A stretch of 64,000 nucleotides of DNA from Anodontia alba (Eukaryota; Mollusca; Bivalvia; Lucinida; Lucinidae): NCBI GenBank assembly GCA_964016985.1, contig OZ024830.1:61396550-61460549 (forward strand), given 5' to 3'. Positions 46,700-56,838 of the stretch are shown piece after piece. The notes under the pieces were generated by a model. The model had not been told where the DNA came from. It saw only the letters and a list, made by a program, of their open reading frames with translations, and searched no databases. Numbering within the stretch: the first letter of the stretch is position 1; each line of letters starts with the position of its first letter. The position numbers and the translations under genes were made by a program.

Positions 46700-46963
46700 A
46701 TTATTCAAATTGTCCAATAATTCCAGCAATTTGGTACCTTTTATGAAGTCTAGAAAAGGAGGCAAAGAATTTTACATGATTTTAAACAAAAATGAAGATA
46801 AACCTACATCACAACAAAAATGGGGAACCATTTATAATATAGAAAAAGAAACTTGGAAGAACATATATGATGCTCCCTTTCAATTATGTATAAGTACAAA
46901 ATTACAATGGTTCCAGATAAGAATTAACCATAAGATTTTACCAACAAGAAACAGCCTTTAAAA
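46700..46963 (+). pseudogene. LINE ORF2 C-terminal fragment
   Basis: An 80-codon open piece reads LVPFMKSRKGGKEFYMILNK, then KWGTIYNIEKETWKNIYDAP, then STKLQWFQIRINHKILPTR. The KLQWFQIRINHKILPTR...  block is typical of the region before the C-terminal zinc-knuckle of L1/Tx1-like reverse transcriptases. It starts and stops abruptly at tandem-core sequence on both sides, with neither RT motifs nor a tail, so it looks like a captured internal piece rather than a normal 5'-truncated insertion. Confidence 0.7.
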
Positions 46964-47184
46964 ATTTTCTTCTCCAGAATCCAGGATGCCTTAGGGCTGA
47001 ATCTTTGCACTAATCACTGGGGACAGGAGGTCTACCCAAATTGCTAAAATAATGTTAGTACATTGACGTTTAACCTTTTTATGGCAAGGTTAAGTTTGCT
47101 TCCCTATGCATTTCTGTAGGCACCATACATTTGGCCCAGGCCTTTGATATTTGGTATGCAGCTTCATCTAGTAGACCTTCACCG

Positions 47185-47506
47185 ACATTGTACAGGCCTC
47201 GGTGGCTCAGTTGGATGCGCCGTCCGACTGGAGACCAGGAGGTCGCGGGTTCAACTCCTGCCGAGGTCGGCAACATTCTTTCGTAGAGATTGATCATGAA
47301 ATATTTTCTACGGTCATTCTCTCCCTTCTGCTGATTCAAGAAGGGGTCAGTTTCTGGTGAAAGAATGTGCACAATACTGGTTAACCGCTTAGAGGACTAA
47401 GCCTGCCCAGTAAATGTGTGGTTAGGTAAACTGACCAGGCTCGACATGACCCCATTGGGTTGACTGGGCCGTAAAACCTCAACACAAACAAACCAACATT
47501 GTACAG
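47185..47506 (+). mobile_element. tRNA-derived SINE, copy 2 (47196-47495) with 11-bp TSD
   Basis: ACATTGTACAG occurs at 47185-47195 and 47496-47506. The 300-bp insert begins GCCTCGGTGGCTCAGTTGG, with A-box at 47203-47214 and B-box GGTTCAACTCC at 47248-47258. CCTCGG at the 5' side pairs with CCGAGG at about 47260, as a tRNA acceptor stem would. It ends ACCTCAACACAAACAAACCA. The anticodon arm is not canonical, so this is a SINE head and not a tRNA gene. Confidence 0.93.
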
Positions 47507-47879
47507 ATTACAGTAGTGGGATCAAAAAATTGCCCTGCCCCGGGGCTCATTTATTTTAAATAGACACATAAAAAGGGAAAAATTAAAAAAAAAAAAAATT
47601 GTCTGATACTAGAAGGCCCAAGCCATCGATATTTGGTATGTAGCTTTAGCTCCAGGGCCTTTACCAAGATTATTTAAATTATGGCCATGGGGTCAAAATG
47701 GTTCCATCCCAGATGTCACTTGTCTTACATAGACTCATACTGGGTAAAAGCATTAAATATCTATCTTCTTGTGTGAAACTAGAAGGCCTAGACTTTGACA
47801 TTTGGTACTTAGTCTTATCTAGTGGTGCTTTACCAAAAGCATAGCTAGTTAAGGGGCTTTTTGCAGTCGAAAAGTGTTG

Positions 47880-47998
47880 ATATTTTTCTTATTTCTCCAC
47901 GAAAAGATATGTTGTGGTACTCATTAGAAGTGCCTCACCGAGGCACTTCTAATGAGTACCCACTACATATGTTTTCGTGGAGAAATAAGAAAAATATT
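47880..47998. repeat. Near-perfect hairpin, ~57-bp arms, 3-nt loop
   Basis: ATATTTTTCTTATTTCTCCA, CGAAAA, ATATGT and TACTCATTAGAAGTGCCTC are followed after ACC by GAGGCACTTCTAATGAGTA and the complements in reverse order. Only a handful of mismatches and one indel separate the arms. It may be a foldback element or an inverted duplication; no target duplication is clear. Confidence 0.88.
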
Positions 47999-48267
47999 AA
48001 GCTGATACCCACTCTTATCTAGGCTTATGCTCTCATTATAGCCCTGGGGTAAAAAAATGGTCTTGCCCCAGGGGTCACGTCTTACATAGACTCATATGAG
48101 GAAAAAATTTCAAATTTTTCTTGTGTGAAACTATAACGCAGAGGTCTTTGATATATGGTATGTAACTTTATCAAAGCCATGTTTTATGTGAAAATTCTGT
48201 TTTAATTGCCAAATTAAGTGAAGCTAAATTCCATTCCAAGTAACGCTAGGATACAGAGATCAAAGAT

Positions 48268-49860
48268 TTTTAGCTCACCTGAGCAAAAGCTCAGGGTGAG
48301 CTGTTTTGATCACCCTCTATCCGTCGTCCGTCATCCATTATCCGTGGTCCGTCGTCAACAATTAGTTTGTTAACACTCTAGATGTCACATTTTTTTACCC
48401 AGTCTTGATGAAATTTGCCCAGAATGTTTGCCCCTATGAAATCTAGGTCAAGTTCGATACTGGGTACTTTGGGTCAAAAACTAGGTCACCAGGTCAAATC
48501 AAAGGAAAAACTTGTTAACACTTTAGAGGTCACATTTTTGAAGCAGTCATCATGAATATTGCTCAAAATGTTTGCCTTGATAATTTCTAGGTCAAATTGG
48601 AAACTGGGTCAGTTGGGGTTAAAAACTAGGTCACCAGACCAAATCAAAGAAAAACCTTGTGAACACACTAGCGATCACATTTTTGAAACAATCATCATGA
48701 ATCTTGCTCAAAATGTTTGTCTTGATGAGTTCTAGGTCAAAACTGGGTCACTTGGGGTCAAAAACTAGGTCACGGGGCCAAATCAGCAGGAAACCTTATT
48801 AACACTCTAGCGGTCACATTTTTGAAGCAGTCATCATGAATCTTGTTCAGAATGTTTGTCTTGATGATTTCTAGGTCAAGTTCAAAACTGGGCCATGGGT
48901 CAAAAACTAGGTCACCTGGCCAAATCAGCGGAAAACCATGTTAACACTCTAGGGGTCACATATTTGAAGCAATCATGAATCTCGCTCAAATTGTTTGTCT
49001 TGATGATTTCTAGGTCAAGTTTGAAACTGGGTTACTTGGGGTCAAAAACTAGGTCACCAGATCAAATCAAAGGAAACCAATACTCTAGCAGTCACATTTT
49101 GTAAGGAATCATCATGAATCTTGCTCAAAATGTTTGTCTTGATGAGTTCTAGGTCAGGTTTGAAACTGGGTCACTTGGGGTCAAAAACTAGGTCACCAGG
49201 CCAAATCAGCAGAAAGCCTTGTTAACACTCTAGCAGTCACGAATTTGAAGCAGTCATCATGAATCTTGCTCAAAATGTTTGTCTTGATGATTTCTAGGTC
49301 AAGATTGAAACTGGGTCACATGGGGTCAAAAACTAGGTCACCTGCCCACATCAATGTAAAACTATGTTAACACTCTAGCAGTCATATTTATGAAGCTATC
49401 ATCATGAATCTTTTTTAAAACTGGGTCACTTGGAGTCAAAAACTAGGTCACCAGGCCAAATCAAAGGAATATTTTTTTAACACTCTAGAGGCCACATTTT
49501 TGAAGCATCATCATGAATCTTGCCCAAAATGTTTGTCTTGATGATTTCTAAGTCAGTTTTGAAACATGGGGTCAAAAACTAGGTCACCAGGCCAAATCAA
49601 AGGAAAACCTTGTTAAACCTCCAGAGGTCACAGTTTATAAATCATCATCATAAATATTGCTCAAAATGTTTGTCTTGATGATTTCTAGGTCTGGTTAAAA
49701 CTGGGTCAGAAACTAGGTCACCAGGCCAAATTAAGGGAAAACCTTGTTGGTGCTCTAGAGGTCACATTTTTGAAGTGATCATCATGAATCTTGCTCAAAA
49801 TGTTTGTCTTGATGATTTCTAGTTGACACATATTTCACTGTCCAGTGACTTTCTTAAGTT
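48268..49860 (+). mobile_element. Helentron/HINE-like element with GGTCA-rich ~150-bp units, 3' end lost
   Basis: The 5' module is TTTTAGCTCACCTGAGC with GCTCAGGGTGAGCT, GATCACC and CCGTCGTCCGTCATCC. About ten units follow with TTGTTAACACTCTAGNGGTC, ATCATCATGAATCTTGCTC, TTTCTAGGTCAAGTTTG, GGGTCACTTGGGGTCAAAA and ACTAGGTCACCAGGCCAAAT. The array ends at GTCCAGTGACTTTCTTAAG, also found at 33013, but no 3' hairpin follows, so it is truncated. Confidence 0.8.
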
Positions 49861-49980
49861 TTGCCTGGGCAAACAGTATCAACCTACATCTGGTGCAGCA
49901 GAATGCAATGTCTGATGAGGGTCTGCACTACTTGCCACTGATATGGAAATATTTGACACACCACCAGGTAATAAACTGCA

Positions 49981-50231
49981 GGGCCCAGTTGTTCAAAGCT
50001 AACGATGTCGTTAGTTAACAATTTGTTAAAATTAACATTGAGTGATACGCAAATATGCTGAAATTTTTTGCTGAAAAAATGTGAGCAGCTTCTGCACTGC
50101 AAAAGCTACTCACATTTTTTCAGTTTTCAGCAAAAAATATCAGAATATTGTGTATTGAATCCGCTAAAACAGTTAACGAAATGACCCTAAATGAGCTTGT
50201 TAAGCTAACGATGCTTTGAACAACTGGGCCC
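49981..50231. mobile_element. MITE with GGGCCCAGTTGTTCAAAGC inverted ends, copy 1
   Basis: The left end GGGCCCAGTTGTTCAAAGC with TAACGATG is the complement of the right CATCGTTAGC-type end (TAACGATGCTTTGAACAACT then GGGCCC). The inside has an extra inverted repeat around 50085 (GTGAGCAGCTT...AAAGCTACTCAC). No coding capacity; superfamily unknown. It ends about 120 bp before the phosphatase exon. Confidence 0.85.
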
Positions 50232-50352
50232 AGATGTTCAAATTTTAGGACAAGTATTCTAAGGAGCTTTGGTGTCTTAATATTTCATGTAAATACATAA
50301 ATATTCTGTTACACAGTCTTACACCAATAGGATTGAGTTTGCTTTTCCTCAG

Positions 50353-50488
50353 GTAAATAAGAAGAGAGACAACTCTAAAGAAGAAAAGTCTAAACCATTG
50401 CCAAAGCAGCTGTTTGTGATGAGACATGGAGAGAGGATGGATTTTACCTTTGGTCGAGTCTGGGTTGATGATTGTTTTGATGATAAAG
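50353..50488 (+). CDS. UBASH3: UBASH3-like, first histidine-phosphatase exon
   Basis: Acceptor TTTTCCTCAG ends at 50352 and donor AAAG|GTAGTA follows 50488. The exon starts in phase 0, matching the linker exon, and ends in phase 1 inside a glycine codon. It encodes [18 protein letters not shown], a basic linker, then [19 protein letters not shown] and [12 protein letters not shown] (Arg codon 50422, His codon 50425) is the histidine-phosphatase signature; this His carries the phospho-intermediate in the family. RHGERMD followed by FG..W...CFD.KG is specific to UBASH3 rather than to general phosphoglycerate mutases. UBASH3 phosphatases act on tyrosine-phosphorylated proteins downstream of immune receptors in vertebrates. 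The next exons are not found up to 64000. Confidence 0.93.
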
Positions 50489-50580
50489 GTAGTATATCTT
50501 TATTTCATATCCTAAATATAGGGACACCTTACCTCTCCTTTAATCTGAACAAGTTTTGTTGAAATGTCTAAAATTTGATG

Positions 50581-50690
50581 GATGATAGGTAAACAGTGTA
50601 GACCTGAATCAGACACTGCATTCTTTAGCTCCTGGTTTGTGTCTACACTGTTTGCTCACACCTGTCTGTCAGAATACTTAGGGTACATGC
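50581..50690. mobile_element. Fragment of the GGGACAGATAGGCCT repeat family
   Basis: AAACAGTGTAGACCTGAATC and its approximate complement GTGTCTACACTGTTTGCTCA bracket a short palindrome, followed by ACCTGTCTGTCAGAATACTT. It is shorter than the 21731-22062 copy. Confidence 0.55.
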
Positions 50691-50760
50691 TTATCTTCAG
50701 TACTTATCATGTTGCTTATATTCACAAAGTACCTTGGTGGATTGTGTTTATTTATAACAC

Positions 50761-51780
50761 AGTAGTGGTAGGGCTCTAGAAAACCGAAAAATAGCCTGTC
50801 TGGACTGAAAATAAGAATCCCGGACTGGTTTAAAACACCAGAAAATGCTAAAAAATCTGTCCAATATTTAGGACATTTTCACTGATTCGGTCCAATATTT
50901 AGGATATTCTCAAACTCTGAACTTACACAACTCGCATGTCAATCCATTAATTGCCTATAATTAATCCAATAATCGCCAGGTATTGGCAAGTTAGTTTGTG
51001 TAATCACTTTCAGAAAACAAGTTATCTGAAATCTCTCCGTTCATCATGTTGTTTCATTATCACGAGTCTACCATGATCTTGCTTCAGGCGGTGTCATCAA
51101 AGACAAAAGCCGCTTTGATGTGTTTGATGTTTCGACAGAAGAAAGCTGTTTTTTGCAAAGCGATGCAATTAAATGACAGCGAGGGATGATAATTAATTCG
51201 GCAGTTTCTTTACCGTTGTCTTGTTTGATCAATTGAATTAAAAGATCAGTTAATAAGTTAAATACGTTGAGTAACAACTGGGCACCAGTTGACCTTAAAA
51301 TACACTTTGGTATACAATAAAAAAGAATTAAAATCAGGAATCGAAAGTAGTACAACGTGGTACATTTTGTATTTGTATTTGTTTCACTCCCATTTAACAT
51401 GACATGCAACGCACTCAACTTTTCTCGTCCCACTTCAGTCCCGCAAATTATATTCTCAGGCTACATCTGGTAGTCTCAGTTTTCTTCCATCCACCTGTCA
51501 ATCAACCGATATGCCGGCAAACAATTTCTAATCTGTTATTTGCTTTTATATGCGCAGATAAACGTCATATAAAGTTTTGAAATCAAGTACCCAAGTATAC
51601 ACAATAATGTACAGAAATCGGAATTATAATCAAAAAGGATTTATAGGACTGCGCTGATTGTCATTAGTTTTCGTGACAGGTGATATTCTATTTTCAATTT
51701 GGAAATTGGCTCGTTGATGACGCCATCATCATCGGCTGGAGCGAATCAGATTTCAAAATTTCTAGAGCCCTGAGTAGTAG
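50761..51780. mobile_element. hAT-like non-autonomous element (50769-51772) with 8-bp TSD
   Basis: AGTAGTGG (50761-50768) and AGTAGTAG (51773-51780) agree at 7 of 8 positions. The element begins TAGGGCTCTAGAAA and ends TTTCTAGAGCCCTG, a near-perfect 14-bp TIR of the hAT CAGGGCTCTAGA type. No transposase is seen in its 1,004 bp; a 121-codon frame on the minus strand (51068-51433) resembles nothing I know. Confidence 0.85.
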
Positions 51781-51821
51781 GTAACAATACAAGAGGGAAC
51801 ATATTATTGAAAAGGAAAGCA

Positions 51822-52068
51822 AGGCCCAGCTGTTCAAAACTAACCATGTCGTTAGTTAATGTACCATTAAAACTTTAATCATTAAATATTGGAGCTATGC
51901 TAATAGTTTTGCAGTAAAAATATGAGTAGCTTTTCCATTTGCATAAGCTACTTGCATGTGTTTTCAGCAAAAATACCTGTGAATTAGATATTGTACTTCC
52001 AAGCACAGCTAACAATTGGACCACTAACAAGCTTGTGAAGCTACCAAGGCTTTGAACAACTGTGCCCA
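51822..52068. mobile_element. MITE with GGCCCAGCTGTTCAAAAC ends, copy 2
   Basis: Same family as 49981-50231: the left end is AGGCCCAGCTGTTCAAAAC and the right AGGCTTTGAACAACTGTGCC. The internal inverted repeat TGAGTAGCTTTTCCA...AAGCTACTTGCA is retained. More diverged than copy 1. Confidence 0.8.
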
Positions 52069-52466
52069 GGTTACTATCTGCTGTAAATTCTAGAGCTGAA
52101 AAAGTCCAAGATATATGCTTTAATGTTTATACCCATAAAACAAAGTTTGAGATTGAGTATCATCACATTGATTGGTGAGTCTACCTGTCAGTTTGTGCAG
52201 TGAATTACTTCTGCTGTCAAAAAACTTCTCAGAAATGATCAGCATAATCAGTAACAAAGGATGACATATGAAAATTAATTTTAGAAGGTTATATGCCCTT
52301 GACACTATTCCTTTTTAAAACACTAGTATTGTGAATACTATAAAAGATGTGGAGTAAGCTACAGTGGTACAGGGATAGTAATGGCCTTAGGTAATAGTTA
52401 AAACTATTACCTCTTACATTGGCATATATAAAAAGGTATGACCATGTGGTTCTGAAGTGCTTTCCT
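52069..52466. other. Intronic spacer
   Basis: AT-rich sequence with a short inverted motif (AGTTAAAACTATTACC at 52397). No feature supported. Confidence 0.4.
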
Positions 52467-53113
52467 TTTTAGCTCACCGGAACAAAAAGTTTTTAGGAGC
52501 TCATTACTTCTTTACCTTTGGATGGATTTAGTTTATACTTGGTATGGTAATAGATACTGGTCTCAAGGTTTTAGCAGCATCAGCTCTCATGACCATAACC
52601 TTGGGGTCAATGTCACAGACTTTGAATTCTTATGTTAAGTTTTTGTTTTTAATTTTTTAGAGCTCATTACTTCTTTACCTTTGGATGGATTTAATTTATA
52701 CTTGGTATGGTATTAGATACTGGTCTCAAAGTTTTAGCAGCAGCATCAGCTCTCATGACCATAACCTTGGGATCAAGGTCACAGACTTAGAACTTTTATG
52801 TTAGTTTTTGCACTAAAGATTTTAGATAATTACTTGGTTGCCTTTAGATGAATTTGGTATGGTGATAGATATTGCTTTAAGTTTTTATCAGCAACATCAA
52901 CATCTATAACCATGACCTTGGGGTCAAGGTCACAGAGTTACAATGTTAAAGATTTTGCATTAAAGTTTTTAGGAGCTCATTTCTTCTTTACTGTTTGATG
53001 GATTTAGTTCATACTTGCTGAGGTCAGAGATACTTGTCTAAAAATTTTATCAGCAGCATCAGCTCCAATGACCGTGACCTTGGGGTCAAAGTCAAGGTCA
53101 CAGACTGACTGAC
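52467..53113 (+). mobile_element. Helentron/HINE-like element, ~160-bp core, incomplete
   Basis: TTTTTAGCTCACCGGAAC at the 5' end, then about four units with TTTTTAGGAGCTCATTACTT, TTTGGATGGATTTAGTTTA, TACTTGGTATGGTAATAGAT, TTTTAGCAGCATCAGCTCTC and AACCTTGGGGTCAAGGTCAC. The 3' hairpin is missing and the next 5' module follows directly. Confidence 0.65.
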
Positions 53114-53967
53114 TTTTTAGCTCACCTGAACAAAGGGTTCTACTGTCCTTGCAATTGCTGTTTGTCGCCCCAGTTGATTCATTGAAAGGTAGAAAATCTC
53201 CATATGGGATGCAGGGATTAGTGTTTTTGTGCATGCTGGGCCTTGTGGGGCAGGGGTTGGGATCCTGTAGAGTGCATTTAAATCCACAAGTGTTTATTTC
53301 TGAATTTTCCGAATTGGTTCTTTTATTGTGGTTCATTACTGTTCTGTGCTTGTGTTGTTGATGTTTTATTTCATTTTTCCATTATGTGTGTGACTCTTAT
53401 TCAGTTATGTTTGGACAATTGAGACTTCAACTACTTGGGAAACAGTTGCTGTCTGCCATTCCATATTTCAGTTCAGCATTTGGATACCTTTCTGCATAGT
53501 GAGATCATTCTGATAATTACAGCAACAATTTTGGTGTCAGAAATTTTAGAAAAATTATTGCGTACAACTCCTTACTTCTCTAGTCTTCTCTAGTTAATTT
53601 GAAGTCAAAATCATCTAATTGCGACAGGGTTTGTGTTTTGAGCACTGAATGTAAAAAATAACTACCATTAGTTTTCATCCAAAAGTAGTCTTCTTTATAG
53701 CTTTTTAAATTTACATGTTAGGCAAATCAACACAATGTAATGGAAAATAAAAGCATGTGAAAATGGTTTCAATATTACCAGGAAAATCTGCTTGGGTTAA
53801 ATGGAATGAAAAGGGATACTAATGTTACAGACTTGAATTATACATGATCCCCAATAATTTCTTTCTTTGTGACTTTGTTTCTGTTATGGGTCTGAAAATT
53901 TGCCTTTGCGCAGCTAAGTCAAAGCACGACTTTCGGTGAGCAATCCTGTCAGGTGACAGGTCTTATT
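53114..53967 (+). mobile_element. Short HINE-like element with both ends
   Basis: It starts TTTTTAGCTCACCTGAACAA. It ends GGTGAGCAATCCTGTCAGGT, then GACAGG and TCTTATT, in which CCTGTC and GACAGG form the hairpin. The GGTGAGC near the 3' end is the complement of the 5' GCTCACC. The interior is unique sequence rather than tandem units; the small frames in it are unassigned. Confidence 0.55.
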
Positions 53968-55135
53968 ATACGCCCATTTAAAAAAAACGATGGTATTATA
54001 GCATGGTGCTGTCTGCCCGTCTGTAAACATTCATAACTCAGTAACCGTTCAGGATATTTTCATGAAATTTATTGGAATATGTATTAGGTCAAGATGATAT
54101 GTTGCCCACAAGAATGATTGTTCCCCTTTTCTTAGTTTCCAAGTTATGCCCCTTTGATTATTTTTTCAAAACATTCTTGTACACCCCATAACTCAGTAAC
54201 CATTAGGGATAACTTCATGCAACTTTATAGGAATATGTATGAGGTCACAATGATGTTATGCACAAGAATGGTTGTTCCCCCTCTCTTATTTTCCATGTTA
54301 TGCCCCTTTGATTAATTTTTCCAAACATCTTATATGCTCCATTATTCAGTAACCGTTCAAAATATCTAATATGAAATTTTACGGGAATATGGATCAGGTC
54401 AGGACGACATATCGCACACAAGAATGATTATTCCCCCTTTCTTAAGTTCCAAGCTGTGCCCCTTTGATTATTTTTTTTCCAGAATTCTTGTATGCAACGT
54501 AAATCAGTAACCATTAGGGATATCTTCATGCAACTTTATAGGAATATGTATTAGGTCATGATGATGTGTCGCACACAAGAATGATTGTTCTTCCCCTCTT
54601 AGGTTCCAAGTTATGCCCCTTCGATTAATTTTTCCAAACATTCTTGTACGCTCTGTAATTCAGTAACAGTTCAGAATATCTTCATGCAATTTCATAGGAA
54701 TATGTATTAGGTCAGGAGGACATGTCTTGCACAAGAATGATTGTTCCTCCTTTCTTAATTACCAAGTTATGTCCCTTTGATTAATTTTTCCAAACATTCT
54801 TGTATGCTCCATAATTCAGTAACAGTTCTAAAAATCTTCATGCAATTTTATAGGAATATGTATTAGGTCATGATGATGTGTTGGGCACAAGAATGATTGT
54901 TCTCCCTTTCTTATTTTCCAAGTTATGCCCCTTTGATTAACTTTTTTCAGATTTCTTGTATGTGACGTAACTCAGTAACTATTGGGGCTATCTTCATGCA
55001 CCTTTATAGGACTGTGTATAAGGTCATGATGATGTGTCGCACACAAGAATGATTGTTTGCCCGCTCTTATTTTCCAAGTTATGCTCCCTTGATTATTTTT
55101 TTTTCCAAACGTTCTTGTAAGCAGCATAATTCAGT
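53968..55135 (+). repeat. Tandem array, ~155-bp unit, seven copies
   Basis: Units share CTTTATAGGAATATGTATTA, GGTCATGATGATGTGTCGC, ACACAAGAATGATTGTTC, CAAGTTATGCCCCTTTGATT and TAACTCAGTAACCGTTCAG. The AGGAATATGTAT phrase recurs near 54074, 54230, 54390, 54541, 54698, 54852 and 55005. A short hairpin-like start (TATTATACGCCC...GGTATTATA) and CTGTCTGCCCGTCTG precede it at 53964-54028. Confidence 0.85.
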
Positions 55136-55262
55136 CACATCGGGAAGCATCTGAGGAAGCTAAAGGGTCGGCAATGAAAGGAAAGCAGTACTATGACTGG
55201 AAAGTCAAGCACTTCAGACTGGAACCCGGTGATCAAGTACTTGTGAGGAATAAATGCTCTTC
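55136..55262 (+). pseudogene. Ty3/gypsy integrase C-terminal fragment
   Basis: The open stretch reads REASEEAKGSAMKGKQYYDW, then KVKHFRLEPGDQVLVRNK. This corresponds to the end of a Ty3/gypsy integrase before the GPY/F module and matches the same stretch of the larger gypsy copy on the opposite strand near 62225-62310. It begins abruptly at the end of the ~155-bp array. No other part of the element is attached. Confidence 0.85.
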
Positions 55263-56838
55263 AACCTGAAACTTGATTAACAGTTAGTCTTTGATGAAAG
55301 GCAACACATCAAGCAGAAACTTGAATTATAGTTAGATCATGATGTGGAGCAGTGCATAGTATTTCAAGATCACAGTCCACCAAATATTAACAGAGTTTTG
55401 CCCCTTTGAAAATTTCTTTAAACATTTCATTTCCAGCTAGCTCCTTCTGTAGATTACATTATATTAAGCTGAAACTTTGTAAATAGTTGCACCATGATGT
55501 GGAGCAGTGCATATTATTGTCACCAATGGATTTCTCATTGCGTCATAAAGGAATACACAACCTGATGTATGTAGAGTTGAATGTTTAACTACATGTAGCT
55601 GTTGCAGAAGTATCCAAGATGAAAGATCTGAAAATATATATAAAATTTCCTATAGATACAACAGATTGAGAAAAGTATTAACTTATCCCTATGGCGTGAG
55701 TGGCTATGTGCACTGAGCCATGCATTAAAACATGCATGATACATTTGAATAAACGATAAAAGTTGCACAGCAATCAACAACATGGCTATGTGCACTGAGC
55801 CATACATAAATCAATTACTATGGACATGATAAATGGTGCATGACACGTTTGAATGAATGATAAAATAATCAATCAACCATGAATACAAGCTATTGTGTCA
55901 TCCTGGACTATGAAAAACTTGATGACAAACCTTCAAAATAGCTTTAAACGACATTTATCTATCTGCCCTTACTAACAACTAATCATTAAGATATATTAAA
56001 CGCATACCTGAAAATAAATGTAATATTTCCTATAGAATACAACAGATTGAGAAAAGTATAAACTTATCCCTATGGCCTGTAGTGGCTGAGTGCACTGAGC
56101 CACGCATTAGAACATGCATAACAAGTTAATAACGGTACATGCATTGTTAGTAAGGGAAGGTCGATATTTTATTTAAGGCCTGGTAAATACTATTGTATTC
56201 AACTATTATAACAGTCTCAGTTGACCCTAACCGGCCCACCTGAGATAAAATTATATGATTATATATGTATGTGCAAGTAGATTTTTAATGACCGCAATAT
56301 TTAAACCCCTGTTACATACTTCTCCACTCAGGGAAATGGCGTCCCAACATTTACCATACACTCCGGTAAGTACGCAATAATAGAAATGGTATTTGATGAC
56401 ATGAAAATGATTACGTAATGGATAGTATAACGCATGTTGACAGGTACAGGTAAGTATATTACATGTTCACATGAAAAGGTAGGTACATGGCATGTTTATA
56501 CTAACAGCTAAATATATCACATGTCCACACAAACAGTTAAGTATATTGCATGTTCACATGAACAGGTAAGTACAAATTATGTTCACATGTAAATTGTTGA
56601 AACAGTGATTATGAATATTGATGGTTAATGATGATGGGAGAAAGGAAGGGAAATTAAAACCATACTAGGTCAAGGCCAAGGTCAAACAATAAAGAACACG
56701 CAGCGTAGAATGAATATAGAGGCGCTGTGCAAAAAGTGAACACAGTTGATTAAAATACATGAAATCAAATTATTTGAAATTGAATAAAATTTACCATCTT
56801 AATGGCTGTCTCATGATTCTTGATTTTTTTTTTTACAG
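55263..56838. other. Intronic sequence, possibly gypsy 3' end/LTR, with direct duplication
   Basis: A ~110-bp direct duplication (AACAGATTGAGAAAAGTAT, AACTTATCCCTATGGC and CACTGAGCCA) lies at about 55625-55740 and 55990-56110. Imperfect ~36-bp tandem units with ACATGTTCACATGAAC and AGGTAAGTA lie at 56440-56585. As it follows the gypsy C-terminus on the minus strand, part of it may be that element's LTR, but I cannot define LTR ends. Confidence 0.5.

Larger units (their letters stand above)
46200..48265 (+). repeat. Degenerate tandem array interrupted by a LINE fragment, SINE and hairpin
   Basis: Units share AGCTTTATCTNGTGGACCTT, CCAAGATTNTTCAAATT, CTTACATAGACTCATA, GGGAAAAATT and AACTAGAAGGCC...TTTGATATTTGGTATG, with a period near 160 bp. 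Parts at 46280-46560 and 46964-47140 are like the 33.4-kb core (GATGCCTTAGGGCTGA, TTTGCACTAATCACTGGGGA). Confidence 0.7.
25420..50352 (+). other. UBASH3: UBASH3 intron between linker exon and phosphatase exon
   Basis: About 24.9 kb from GTAAAA at 25420 to TTTTCCTCAG ending at 50352, joining phase 0 to phase 0. Nearly all of it is tandem-core elements, LINE, SINE and MITE insertions listed separately. Confidence 0.8.

Noticed and set aside
47196..47268. tRNA gene
   Set aside because: Same SINE head; flanked by an 11-bp duplication that encloses 300 bp, which proves a retroposed SINE.
51068..51433. 121-codon frame on the minus strand inside the 1-kb hAT-like element
   Set aside because: No BED-finger, hATC or other recognisable motif; composition looks like random AT-rich DNA.
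53004..53361. Overlapping frames of 110 (minus) and 70 (plus) codons
   Set aside because: Neither has a recognisable motif and both lie in HINE-like sequence at the AGCTCACCTGAAC end.
56330..56838. Gypsy LTR
   Set aside because: Position is right for a 3' LTR of the minus-strand element, but I found no TG...CA ends, polypurine tract or second LTR in the window.
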